DNA of 64,000 bases, taken from positions 308,834,450 to 308,898,449 of the forward strand of contig NC_081408.1 in the NCBI RefSeq assembly GCF_030272615.1, given 5' to 3'. Source of the stretch: Cryptomeria japonica. Its lineage: Eukaryota > Streptophyta > Pinopsida > Cupressales > Cupressaceae. Below the pieces are notes generated by a model. It worked only from the letters and a program-made list of their open reading frames with translations. It searched no databases and was not told the DNA's origin. Each line of letters begins with the position of its first letter. Position 1 is the stretch's first letter. The translations under genes and the position numbers were made by a program. This document shows, piece by piece, positions 45,295 to 56,813 of the stretch.

Positions 45295-45922
45295 TGTTGG
45301 CAATTTGGAGAAATTGATTATGTGTTGCATTGATGTTTTGTCATTGATGTCAACACTAGCTGCTTTGGCTATTTACCAGTATCCTTTTGGTCCCAGTAGG
45401 TTGATTGGTTTCTGGTTGGTAAGATCATGCTGATCTGGTATACTCCGGTATGCTTTGGCTTATGGAATTGGCTTAGATATGCTATCCATGAAGCTACTCA
45501 GATACATGTTTAGTCAATTGGTATTGATTTGGTGATTAGATGCTATCTTATATGCTGGTAAGCCTGGTTTATTGATCTAGTGAGGGTTTCACCGAAAGAG
45601 CTTTGTTGAAGATCTTTTGATATTATGCATAAGTGGTGTTGGTGTGGCTTCTAGTAGGGATTCAAGATGCTAATGGTTATTGTGTTTGATCCTTGACTGA
45701 TTGGGATAATTGCTTTGGCATGTGTGGACCTAAATTGGGTCTGGTACTATCCAGGTTATGGAACAACTTAATGTAACGTGTTGTTGTGACTTCTCGATGT
45801 GTTTTCGGGATGACATATGGGTTGGATGATATTTGTTTGGTTTCAGGCTGACATGTTTTATAATTATGTGATAGGTTTTATTGTCTAGGTGGTCGACCTA
45901 ATTTTTTAAGGCCTAGGGTTTG

Positions 45923-45973
<51 letters not shown>

Positions 45974-46555
45974 TCTCATTGTAGATCGATGGTATGCAAG
46001 CAAATAACATAATAATCATTCATGTAGAGGATTTGGTCGATCATAGGTGATTGAGTTGGGTTTATGCAAGATGTTTAAGACCTTCGATATTGAGCTTAAC
46101 CAGAACTATACGTAGGCATAGGAGATGCTATTATAGTAGTTCATTCTTCCTTTTGGATTGTAGTTTGGATTTATTATGTAGTCAGTGAGACTCCTTTTGT
46201 AATGATCAGTGTGCTCTAGGCTGTTGGACTTCCTGCAAGTGCATGCCCCTCAATTTGTAATCAAATACTTGTTGCAGAAGTATTATCTGATTGTGGGGAG
46301 GCTTCTCACCATGGTTTTTCCCTTTACCGGGTTTTCTATGTACAAATCTTGGTGTCATGTGGATGGTATGTATTCTCTAATTGTTGCTTGTGTTTAATTG
46401 GTATATCTTCTATTTCAGTAATTGGTTTATGTATTCTGGTATTGATCTTATGTGTTCCGGTAATAAAGTTTTAAATGCTTAAGGTTTCGGTAATCTGGTG
46501 ACAACTGATTCACCCCCCCTCTTAGTTGTCCTCTGGTTATTTGAACTATCTAACA
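45295..46555 (+). repeat. Element C 5' LTR (1261 bp)
   Basis: Starts TGTTGGCAATTTGGAGAAAT and ends GAACTATCTAACA. It contains a (TG)n microsatellite at 45929-45972. Its first 367 bp match 51249-51615 closely. Confidence 0.9.
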
Positions 46556-46557
46556 AT

Positions 46558-46569
46558 TGGTATCAGATC
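46558..46569 (+). other. Element C primer binding site (initiator tRNA-Met type)
   Basis: TGGTATCAGATC starts 3 bases after the LTR. The first ten bases are the standard plant copia site. Confidence 0.85.
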
Positions 46570-46612
46570 CCTAGTCCTCTCTGCAAAAGCTTAACCACTT
46601 GAGGAAGATCCT

Positions 46613-47650
46613 ATGGCATCTAACAATTCAAGTTCATCTAGTTCATCTATAGCTATCTTCCAGAGAGAAATTCCTAGGCTTGATGGAACAAATTACAGAG
46701 TATGGAAGATTCAGATGGAGACTCATTTGAGATGTCTTGGTAAGGAAATCTGGGAGATCACTGAGAATGGTGTAACCCCTTTTAATCTGACATCTAGCAA
46801 TCCTCCTCTAACAAACTTGGATAAGGAGCTTGAGAATGATTGTAGAGGTAGAGAATCCCTCTTGTGTGCACAATCTGATCAACAAATAATGAGATTGACT
46901 GGAAAATCAATATTCAAGGCTATATGGGACAAGATGGAGGCTCTAAATGAAGGTGACCCTACTATTAAGATTGCTAAAATTGATTCTTACCGGGTGAGAT
47001 ATGAAAATTTGAAGATGGAAGAAGATGAAAGGATTATTGCATTTATGGAAAGGGTAAATGAAATTGTGATGGGAATTCAATGTTGTGGTAGATCTCTAAG
47101 TGAAGATGAAATAGTTTCTATAGTTTTGAGAGCTTTACCACTGGCTTATAAGATGAAGGCTACTACAATTAATGAATTGATAACAATGGCAAATACTTCT
47201 GTCAATAGGGATACCTTGGTTGGAACATTAATTGCTTTTGAGCTTGAAGAATTTGGACCTTCTGAAGCTGTGAAGTTTGAATCTTATTTTCATGCATTTA
47301 CTTCATCAACCAACAAGAAAGATTTGAAAGCTTTGTATGCAAAGAAATTAGAAGATATGAAGAGGGAAGATGAAGAATTTGAGCAATTTCAATCCCTGAT
47401 TTCTAGAAGAGTGCCTAAAGGACTAGTAGGAAGTAAGTAAGAAGGAAAATCACACTTTAAATGTTTTGCATGTAATAAGATAGGTAATTTTACATCTATA
47501 TGTCTTGAAAGGAATTTAAGATTTGAAGAAAGAGCTAGAAGATCTTTTAAGCCTAACCCTGAATATCAGAACAAGCATAAGTATAGGAGAAACATAGATA
47601 AATCATGTTACTTTGTTGATGAGGAAGGTGTGACTAATTCTGATGATTAA
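46613..47650 (+). pseudogene. gag: Element C Gag
   Basis: The ATG at 46613 starts a Gag of the copia (UBN2) type: a Ser-rich start, IPRLDGTNYRVWKIQMETHL (about 46667) and IAFMERVNEIVMGIQCCGR, ending at TAA 47438-47440. The same frame goes on to a zinc knuckle CFACNKIGNFTSIC (about 47462), in which Asn replaces the expected His, so RNA binding by this copy would be impaired. Another stop follows near 47648. Confidence 0.9.
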
Positions 47651-48730
47651 TCGAGACAAGGCTCTACTAGTGGTTCTGGAAATGGAAAGGAATGGGTGTT
47701 CCTGGCTATCAAGGAAGATGATCCTGCACTGGAAGAGAATGTACCTAAAGAAAAGGCCCTTTCTAGTAAAATTGAAGATAAGAATAAATGCATGATTGAC
47801 AGTGGATGTTCACATCATATGACTGGAGATAAAAGGAAGTTTCTATCTTTGCAAGAATTTGATGGCGGTCTAGTTAGATTTGGAGATGACAAAGCATGCA
47901 TGATCAAAGGAAGATGAACTATATCATTAGATGGTAAGCACACTACTGATAATGTTTATTATGTTGAAGATTTATGACATAATCTTTTGAGTGTAGGACA
48001 ATTTGTGGATAAGGGATTTCAATTACAATTCAAGGATGGAAAATGCAAGATCATTAATAGATCTAGATTGGAGATTGCAACCAGTACTCAGACAAAAGGT
48101 AATATATTTCATTTGAATTCTAGTGAGAAGATATGTTTGATTTCACAAATTGATGAGAGTTGGCTCTGTCATAAAAGGCTATGTCATGTGAATTTTGATT
48201 GCATGGTAAAGATCACTTCAACTAAGGTAGTTAGAGATATACATAACATTGTAAAGAGCTATAATCCGGTATGTAAAGAATGTCAGATGGGAAAATAGGT
48301 CAGAACCTCTTTTAAGAGTATACAAGACAAATCTAATGATTTTATTGATCTTATTCATACTGATTTGTGTGGTCCTGCTAGAATCAAAAGTTTTCAAGGT
48401 GATATATATTTTATGCTAATCATTGATGATTATTCTAGAATGATGTGGGTTACTTTTCTAAGAGAGAAATCAGAGGCTTTTGAAAAGTTTAAATATTTAA
48501 AGCTAAGGTTGAAAGTAAAAAATGATTGAATATTAAGTGCTTAGGGTCAGATCATGGTGGAGAATTCACATCCGGTGATTTTAATAACTTTTGTGAGAAG
48601 CATGGCATAAGGAGACAATTTTTTGCTCCCCAGACACCTCAGCAGAATGGAGTTATAGAAAGAAAGAACAAAACTATCTTGGATGCTGCTAGAACCATGA
48701 TGATGGAAGCTAATCTACCTCATATCTAGT
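47651..48730 (+). pseudogene. Element C protease and integrase
   Basis: The protease catalytic motif is MIDSGCSHHMTGD (near 47790). After a TGA at 47915-47917 the pre-integrase region reads LLSVGQFVDKGFQLQF, with a zinc-binding part SWLCHKRLCHVNF and CKECQMGK (48150-48295), then TAG 48296-48298. The integrase core has Asp in HTDLCGPA (near 48357), Asp in GSDHGGEF (near 48550) after a frameshift at about 48500-48525, and Glu in NGVIERKN (near 48655). A TAG lies at 48727-48729. Confidence 0.9.
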
Positions 48731-49400
48731 GGAGAGAAGCAGTGAGCACATCAGTTAATACATTGAACATAGTTCATATCAAAGGAGAAATTGATAAGAT
48801 GCCTTATGAATTATGGTTTGGAAATACACCTATAGTTAAGTACTTCAAAATATTTGGTAGTAAATGTTATATCAAGAGAGAATATTTCATTGGCAAGTTT
48901 GATCCTAGATGTGATCAAGGAATATTTCTTGGTTATTTTAATGAAAGAAAAACATATAGATGTTATAACAAAATATTGCAGCTAATTGTAGAGAGTGCTA
49001 ATGTCAAGGTGGATGAGCAAAATATAAGTCAAATCAGAATTTATGAGCAAGAACTGGCAGTGGAAATGATCATAATTTAACCAGTAACACCTTTACCAAA
49101 ATAGAATGTTGAACTAGTTACTCTAGCAGTATTAGAAAATTCAACAGTAACTGAAGATCAGGGAAGAGGAACATAGAATCATAAGACTCCTAGGTATGTA
49201 AGGTTGAATCATTCAAAAGATCAGATCATTGGGGATAAGAACAAAGGAGTGATGACAAGAAGAAGATTGGTAGCTAATGAGGTATGTTTAATTTCTCAAG
49301 TTGAATCAGTTATCTCGACTAACTGGCCACTACAAATCCTTTAATTTCTCAAGTTGAATCAGTATCAGTAACTGAAGCATGTAAAGATGAATGTTGGATG
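48731..49400 (+). pseudogene. Element C integrase C-terminus and linker
   Basis: MPYELWFGNTPIVKYFKIFG and DPRCDQGIFLGYFNERKTYR (48800-48960) are the conserved copia post-integrase region. The frame ends at 49080 and a frame change follows before RT. The linker repeats TTTCTCAAGTTGAATCAGT twice (49290 and 49346). Confidence 0.85.
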
Positions 49401-50875
49401 AAAGATATGGAATAAGAATTAGATTAGATAGAAAAGAATAACACATGGATTTTAGTTCCTCAACCTAAAAATAAAAATGTTATTAGAACTAAATGGGTTT
49501 TTAGGAATAAATTAAATGAAGATGGACAAGTTGTGAGGAATAAAGTTAGATTGGTTTGTAAAGGATATTCTCAGAAGGAAGGAATTGATTATGGTGAAAC
49601 CTTTGCTAGGATTGAAGTTGTAAGATTATTTCTTGCATATGTTGCACATAAAAACTACAAGGTTTATCAGATGGATGTTAAGTGTTCTTTTCTGAATGGG
49701 GATCTTGATGAGGAAGTTTATATTGAGCAACTTGATGGTTTTTCACTTTGAGATGATAAATATATGGTTTGCAGGTTAAAGAAAACCTTATATGAATTGA
49801 AACAGGCACCTAGAGCTTGGTATGCAAGGTTGGACAAATATCTTTTAAAACTTGGTTTCACTAAAGGTAATGCCGATAACAATCTATATTATAAAGTCAC
49901 TGATGATGATATACTGATTATTGAGGTCTTTGTTGATGACATCAGCTTTGGAGGTGAAGATAAGTTGTGTATGGAATTTTTTAACAATATGGAGAATAAA
50001 TTTGAGATGTCTATGATTGGGGAAATGAAATTTTTCTTAGGTTTGCAAATTACTCAAACTAATAAAGGTATTTACATATGTCAAACTAAGTATGCTAGAG
50101 AGATGTTGAAGAAATTTGGTATGGAAAATTCTAAACCGGTTAGTACTCCTATGGTTACAAGTGAGAAATTGACAAAGAAAGATGAATCAACAATGGTAAA
50201 TCCTACAAGATACAAGTCTATGATTGGAGGTCTACTATATTTGACTCAGACTAGACCAGACATAATGATTGTAGTTTGCATTGCATCAAGATATCAAAGT
50301 GATACTAAAGAAAATCATGAGAGTGCAGTGAAAAGGATTTTTAGGTACTTACAAGGAACATCTAAATATGGTTTGTGGTACCCTAAAGATGATGAATTTA
50401 CTTTATGTGGATATACAAATGAAATTGGGTAGGTGATGTTGATGACCAGAATAGTACTTCTGGTGGAGTTTTTTTTCTTGGAAAGAAACTTATTTCATGG
50501 ATCAGCAAGAAATAATCATGTACTTCTTTATCTACTATTGAAGCTGAGTATGTTGTTGTTGCTACTAACTGTACACAAGTTCTATGGATGAAACAAATGT
50601 TAAGGGACATAGAAGTGCATTACAATGAACCGATAGTTATTCACTGTGATAATTCTGTTGTGATGGACATATCAAAGAATTTGGTAGTCCACTCTAAGAC
50701 AAAGCACATATCTATCGAGTATAACTTTTTGAAGGAGAAGGTGGAAAAATATGAAGTTAGATTTATTTATGTGAAGACTAAAGAGAAGATTGCAAACATC
50801 TTCACTAAAACTTTGCCTAAAGAATCATTTGAGTACCTCACAGACAAATTAGGGGTTTCTGCCCCTCTGACATAA
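49401..50875 (+). pseudogene. pol: Element C reverse transcriptase and RNase H
   Basis: RT begins with [17 protein letters not shown] (near 49485), then [20 protein letters not shown], and after a TGA at 49749-49751 YELKQAPRAWYARLDKYLL, with active site FVDD at about 49929-49940. It continues through LTQTRPDIM. A frameshift lies between 50432 and 50588. RNase H has STIEAEYVVVATNC and IHCDNSVVMDISKN and ends at TAA 50873-50875. The RT frame is unbroken from 49752 to 50432, so this is a fairly young copy. Confidence 0.92.
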
Positions 50876-51237
50876 AATTGATTGATGCTATTTGGCATTA
50901 GTTCAGTATGAATTATCAGAGTTATTATTCATTCCAGATTGATGTGGTGTTGCTACTACTCAGGGGGAGTAGTTAGTCTTGTGATTCAGTGGTTTATGAT
51001 TTTTCTTTGATATTTATGTTAGATCTTTGGTATTGATGTCAAAGGGGGAGAGATATTCATGTGAAAAACTTAAGGAGTTATATACATTAGGGGGATAAAT
51101 TTGTAAAACTTAACTATGATATCATCTGTAGGGAGAGTATGGATCGTAACTTCATTGCTATATTCTTGTGTGGGAGATTTGTTTGGAATTTCTTGGCACT
51201 TTGATGTTTTTCACATCTAGTGTTGCCATCAATGCCA
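50876..51237 (+). other. Element C 3' untranslated interior
   Basis: About 360 bp with repeated G-rich words (CAGGGGGAGTAG, AAGGGGGAGAG, TTAGGGGGATAA, CAAAGGGGGAG) before the polypurine tract. Such G-runs are typical of copia 3' ends. No gene. Confidence 0.7.
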
Positions 51238-51248
51238 AAGGGGGAGAT
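51238..51248 (+). other. Element C polypurine tract
   Basis: AAAGGGGGAGAT directly before TGTTGGAAATTTGG. Confidence 0.85.
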
Positions 51249-51615
51249 TGTTGGAAATTTGGAGGAATTGATTGTGTTGCATTGATGTTTTGTTATTGAT
51301 GTCAACACTAGGTGCTTTGGATGTTTACCGATATCTTTTTGGTCCTAGTAGGTTGATTGGTTTCTGGTTGGTAAGATCATGTTGCTCCAGTATACTTCGG
51401 TATGCTTTGGCTTATGGAATTGGCTTAGATCTGCTATCCATGTATCTACTTAGATACATGTTTAGTAAGTTGGTATTGATTTGGTGATCAGATGCTATCT
51501 TATATGTTGGTAAGCTTGGTTTATTGATCCAGTGAGGGTTTCACCGAAAGAGCTTTGTTGAAGATATTTTGATATTATGCATAAGTGGTGCTGGTGTGGC
51601 TTCTAGTAGGGATTC
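51249..51615 (+). repeat. Element C 3' LTR, truncated
   Basis: Matches 45295-45663 and ends at GGGATTC. Element D's TGTTGTCC follows at once. The 5' LTR shows the uncut site as GGGATTCAAGATGC. Confidence 0.9.
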
Positions 51616-54600
51616 TGTTGTCCTCATTTTTAGATTCTCAAAAATGTGATAACCCCTATAAATTTTTGCCTAAAAAATGTCATTTTTGTCTTGAAGGCAC
51701 CTTTTACGAGGTACAAAAATCACATTTGATAGTGTCAAATCATTGGGGGGTTTCTTTACCATCATTGTCCAAGTTTTGGTCTTCCTTTTCCTAACTTTCT
51801 GTGCAATTCAGGTTTTAGAACAGTCACTGCAGGTTGAAAATTACTCTATCACATGCTTCCCGAGGTACAATTTTACCTAATCCTTAGACTGGCTTAATCC
51901 CCAGTCCATCCTTCATCATATTCTAGGTTCGTTTGCTATGTCTTTCCTTCAATTTCGTGTCTTTTCTCCTTGACTTTAGGTGGGAAATTTTCCTTGAATT
52001 GCAAGTTTTAATGATTTCCTTTGTTTTGGTCTTTGTAGGGAAATTTTTGGCTAATTACAAGTGCACTTTATTGAAAAAAGAACTTGTAACTTACTTTTTA
52101 TTTCCCCCTTGATTCTTTTTGGCTTTTTAAGTCATAATAGGGATTTTTTGGATAAGTTACAAGTTAATTTTAAATTGCATATTTAAAATCACTTGTAATT
52201 CTTTTGAAAAACCCCTATTTTAATGTCTTTTGCTTGTAATGGGGATTTTATTCCCCTATTACATATGTTGAGTTATTAAAACTTGTTGTAGGGATTTTAT
52301 TTTCCCTTTACAAGTTATTTATAACTTGCACATCTCTCTCCAAAACCCGGTTTTGCTTAGAAATGGAATAAAGTGACAATTTTAAACTTGCTATTGTGCT
52401 CAAAAAACCTGATTTTCTCCATAAAGTGTAAATTGAGGAATTTTAAACTTGCAATTGGAATTCTAAAACCCGATTTTTCCTTGTTGAGAGGACAATAACA
52501 TTTTAAACTTGTAATGCGGGAATTAAAACCCGATTTTCACTATTACATGTAAAATGAAACTTGTTGTTATGTCCCAAAAACCTGACTAGCAATATTAGAG
52601 GATTTTGTTAACAATTTCCACCAATTTTTGTGGAGAAATATTGGGAGGATAAAGGCGTTTAGGTTTCCTTACTATTTCCATGCATTTTGAAACTCTTCTC
52701 ATGCCATTTGGTGGATTTGTTTGCTGGTTTGAAGGCGTTTTAACAACAAAAAATCTTTTTTGAAAATGCCACGTTTTACTTCTTTAAATGCCATGAATCA
52801 TACCTCTCTTAAGTCATTTTGGCTTCTTTCATCTAGGCATGGAGGGTGAAGTTATTATTTGACCGATTCTTCATGCTTTTGGAAGGCGTTTTGCTACCCA
52901 TGGCGATTTGGTAAAAACGTGGCTAGGGTTTTGGAATACGGTTAATCTCTATTTAAGAGTTTTCCTCCCTTCTTTCAAAGACTGATAATCTTTTTGAAGA
53001 GGCATTTCAGTTTGAAGCAAGGTATGGTTTCTTTTCTTTTATTTTTTCATTTTTTCATTTTCTTGTCTTCTTGTTTTTCCTTTCTAGTTGTAAATTTGTG
53101 TATATGTTGGTTTTGCCCCCAAAAATCAGTTTTGTGAGAGAGATTTTCCCCTTTGATAGCAATTTGTGAATTGCATTATTTTTCCCCATTTTCCCTCTTT
53201 ACTTGTATTTGGGATTTTAAATCTCGATTACAAGTTGGATGAAAATAATTGTTCTTCCCTTGTGGTTATAAGAATTTAACCATCTTTTGTTGAAATTTCA
53301 AGTTGTAAAGATGAAAAATACCCATCCTTTCAAAATCAGGTTTTTAGAATCGGATTACATGTGGAAAGTTCTTCCCATTTTCTTGAAGAAACCATTCTCA
53401 AAATCCTTCCATTTTCATCCATATTCATTGCCATCATTAGTACATACCTTTCCCACCATTTCATCCACTCATCACACCTTCGTTCATTTTCTCCATTTAA
53501 AGTCTACCTATAGTCAGCCATCCAAAACCCGAAATTGGTATAAAATGCACTCAAAAAACACTTGAAAATGAGTTCTAAAGGTCCAATTATAAGTGCAAAC
53601 TTGTAGTTACCAATTACACATATGAAGTTGCATGTTTTTTCCCCACAATTGTAAGTTAATGCTCTTGTTTTCCCCACACATGTAATGCAGCTTCCAAGAC
53701 CCAAAATTCACTTGTGAGCCCATTTTTGCATCAATTTATCTCTTCCCTTGTCAATTCAGTTTGCACACACAATCTACCAAATCAATGGATTAAGGCATGG
53801 GCCTTATTTTGCAAGATGATTTCAAGAATGGAGGATGATACAAAGAAGAGATACAAGAACAATTCATGGTTGAGTGCATAAAATGCTTTCAAGACAAAGA
53901 TGGTCATGGCATGAAAAGAGGAAGGCAACCCTTTCCCTCCTGAAAAGATAGTACTACCCCAAGCAAGAAGACAAGGATGCAAGTTCCCGTTCCGGTTCAA
54001 GATGTCTTTACCAATCCAGAATACTTCAAGTTATAGCATCCTGAAGTGACAAGAGGATCATCAGAGACAAAGGATGATGCGGTTAGAGTTGCGTCTTTAG
54101 ACACATGGAATAGTTTTAGTTATGCATTTGTAATTTTATTTTGACAAGTTACATGAAAAAAAAAAAAAAACTTTTTAATTGCAAATTAACTCATTACTTG
54201 CCCTTTTGTAATTACATGTAAAGAAACTACAATTTGTGTTCAATTAGGATTGTAGTTGGAATAAGTCATAGTTAGTTAATGAATAAGTCTTGGTGGTTGA
54301 GAAAATCTCTCAAGCTAGTTAGTATCCTCCCACCTTTTTCTCAAAGCTCCTCTTCTATAAATATTTGAGGGGCCTATTGTAATCTTTATATTTTTGGAAA
54401 GCAAGCAAAAACACTACCAAATTTACAGCAAAGAAGTCTTTGAGCTTTCATGTGTAAATTCAAGAATTGAAAGGAATAGAAGGAAATTGCTCAAGCTTTG
54501 GGTCTTTCTGCTACATTCTTGAGTTAATGCTCTATATTATCTTTCTTGCAAGTGTTTCTTAAAGAGCTTAATCAAATTTGATTTGTAGTCTTTGTGCTGC

Positions 54601-54769
54601 AATTATTTGAGGTTAATATACATTAAAATAAGTATTCTGTTGAGACAAGTTGGATGTCTTTGTGCTTTCACTTGTTCTTAAGAGAATTTAGGAGCAAATT
54701 TTGTGAGAAATAACTGTGAGTCTTTGAGCTTATACTACTTCCCATTGTTTTATGTAGAAAAGAATAAGA
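51616..54769 (+). repeat. Element D LTR 1, lacking its 3' end
   Basis: Aligns with 56814-60002, then jumps into gag sequence at a junction in 54766-54769. Compared with unit 2, a block equal to 60003-60720 is missing (end of LTR, primer site and start of gag). TATA box TATAAATAT lies at 54356-54364. It contains the AACTTGTAAT / AAAACCCGATTTT module and five AGTCTTTGAGCTT-type motifs. No gene is supported in its 3.1 kb; frames such as 53287-53565 have no motif. Confidence 0.88.
52090..52600 (+). repeat. AACTTG(C/T)AAT ... AAAACCCGATTTT module of element D LTR
   Basis: TTTTAAACTTG followed by a T- or A-rich spacer and AAAACCCGATTTT (or AAAACCTGATTTT, AAAACCCGGTTTT) recurs four to five times at roughly 60-75-bp spacing. 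The same series is found at 57280-57810 in LTR 2 and 63240-63760 in LTR 3. Confidence 0.75.
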
Positions 54770-56606
54770 AATTTTCCAAGTTTTTGGGAGATGGACAACA
54801 ACACCCTGATGAAAACATTGCTGCTTTCTACATTGCATGTGGTGTTCATGGTGTTGAACATGAAGATGTCTCTGTAAGGCTGTTTGTGGAGACTCTCCAA
54901 GGTATTTCAACTGATTCATTTTATAATATTTCTATTGGTTTGATTATATCTTAGGCCACACTTAAAGTCAAGTTTGAAGAGAGGTTCAATCCTGTAGAAG
55001 ATGTGCATGCATTGTTAGCTCAGTTTGCTCAAATGAAAAAAGAGTCACATGAACCCATGTAGGAGTTTGTGGCTAAATTCAATAAGTTGTGTAACAAAAT
55101 TACAATTGATGCTCAGCCTACTGTTGCATATTTGAAGTGCTTCTTCATCAATGCTCAAGTGCCAGAAGTATGTTTCTTGTTGAGAAGGGAAGTTCCAAGA
55201 GACTTTGCATCAACGCAGGCCTTGGCAATTGATATTGAAGATGATCTTATCTTTGATGGTAAGATAAAGATAGAATCAAATGGGTCCAAAGAAATCTCTT
55301 CATTGGGATCATGGGCTAGAAAAAGAACAGATCCCATGCTGCAGAAGTTGGCTAATGAGTTGGTTGCCTTCAAAAGGCAAATAGCTCAAGGTATATTCTC
55401 TTCCCCTTATGAAGACATTCCAAGGAGGCCATACCCAAATATTGTTCCTAGTTATGTAGCTGAAAATCAAGATAAGTTTCCTTCATCACCAGAAGGGTTT
55501 TCTCTTGAGGCACCACCAATAAATGTAGCAGTAGAGGATTCTGAATTTAAACAAAGTGATCTTGCTGGTCTCTTCCAAGAAGATGAGGAAGTAGAAGTAG
55601 CTGGCGACTCTCAAATCTAGTTTATGTAGTTCTAGAAAGCTGATGAACAAAAAGAATGGACCATGTCGGATACCATGGATAATGCACAAAAAGAGGTTGA
55701 AGGCCACTCTTCCAAGGTGTCGATAAAGGAGGATAATCATGTCATGGGATGTGAAAAGGTGGTTTATGAACATAAAGACAATTCTATTTTGAATTTTGGA
55801 AAGTTTGATGAGAGTTATCATGAAGTAAATTTCAGCTCTCCTATTCAAAAGAGTAAAGAAGATATTGAAGAGGATAAATTTTGGGATGAGATGGAACTTT
55901 TTTGTTCAATCTTTGATGTCAAACTGATATCCAATAAGTTAAAAGATCATGAGCAACTTGAGAAAGATAAAAATCAAGAGTCTATTTTCCAAGATGGAGG
56001 TTTTGATATTTTTTCAAGTCTTCAAGAAAGTTCTATAAAAGAATCTTGTTCAAGTCTTGTTGATGATTCTCTCAAGTCTAAAGTTTGTAAACAACATACT
56101 GAAGAATGCAATGCAATCATGTTTTCATTTGAATCACATGAAGATCTTTCTATCCAGCATAAGGTTATGGCCGAAGAAGCAGCTGATAAAGATGTAATTA
56201 GCAAGAAGAATTCTCTTTTTGTATGATCAAGAGGATGTTCAATCAGACATCTTGCTTGGTTGGAAGCCAATGGGAGGACAAAGGTTTCACTTGTTCCTGA
56301 GCCTGTAGATACACTTGAGGAAGAGGCCAAACATGCATTTTTAGCTAAGCAAAAATAATTTGGTTTCAAAAATCTACTTTGGAGCAGCAAAACATATGAT
56401 TCATTTCAAGAGGAAGGTGAATTTGTTCATCTATTCCAAGGAGTGTTGCATCAAGTTTTGGTGCAATTGTTTATGCTTCAATTGATTGTGGCTGCTCATG
56501 ATCCTGCAAGGTACTATAAGCTATTGAAGAAAGGCAATTATTTTTTTGAGCCAGTGAATGTTTCATTTGAAAGGATTTCATTGTGGCTAGTTTGGGATAG
56601 GTAGGT
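54770..56606 (+). pseudogene. gag: Element D unit 1 Gag, 5' truncated
   Basis: One frame codes a retrotransposon gag domain (FLGDGQQHPDENIAAFYIA, EDVSVRLFVETLQG, KVKFEERFNPVEDV, EFVAKFNKLCNK), then a linker rich in Asp, Glu, Ser and Lys. The C-terminal part (TLEEEAKHAFLAK, FQGVLHQVLVQL, ARYYKLLKKGNY) matches no domain I know. Stops lie at 54952-54954, 55060-55062, 55618-55620, 55627-55629 and 56224-56226, plus one near 56356; there is no frameshift. The start codon and first ~30 codons are lost in the unit 1 deletion. Confidence 0.82.
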
Positions 56607-56813
56607 TTCCATATTCAATAAGTGCAGTTGCACAAGTTAGCATCTTGGTTAGTTGCTTTGCATCTGTCATATCATTTGTCTTGTCATTTGTGTCTTTGTT
56701 TCTTGACTCTGTAACCCAATGGATACTAAGGCACTTAGAGTTCTGGATTCTACTCCCTTCAATCGCCCCAACAATCAAAGGAAGTTCCCTTGTTAGAGCC
56801 AATTGTTGTCCTC
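56607..56813 (+). other. Element D unit 1 3' interior
   Basis: Short untranslated stretch before LTR 2. ACAATCAAAGGAAGTTCCC is the nearest purine-rich tract, which is weak compared with those of elements A-C. Confidence 0.55.

Larger units (their letters stand above)
45295..51615 (+). mobile_element. Element C: Ty1/copia retrotransposon, 3' LTR cut by element D
   Basis: 5' LTR 45295-46555, a TGGTATCAGA primer site as used with initiator tRNA-Met, a gag-pol frame set from 46613 to 50875 with integrase before RT (the copia order), polypurine tract AAAGGGGGAGAT and 3' LTR from 51249. The 3' LTR stops after 367 bp at 51615, where element D's LTR begins. The rest of C's 3' LTR is expected beyond the right edge of the window if D is a simple insertion. 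Gag-pol carries about three frameshifts and several stops. Confidence 0.93.

Noticed and set aside
45929-45972. (TG)n tract as a regulatory element
   Set aside because: A simple microsatellite inside element C's LTR; the truncated 3' LTR does not reach this point, so conservation cannot be tested here.
53287-53565. Frames inside element D LTRs (also 58211-58767, 62883-63281)
   Set aside because: They lie inside LTRs upstream of the promoter, have no motif and differ in frame or stop position between LTR copies.
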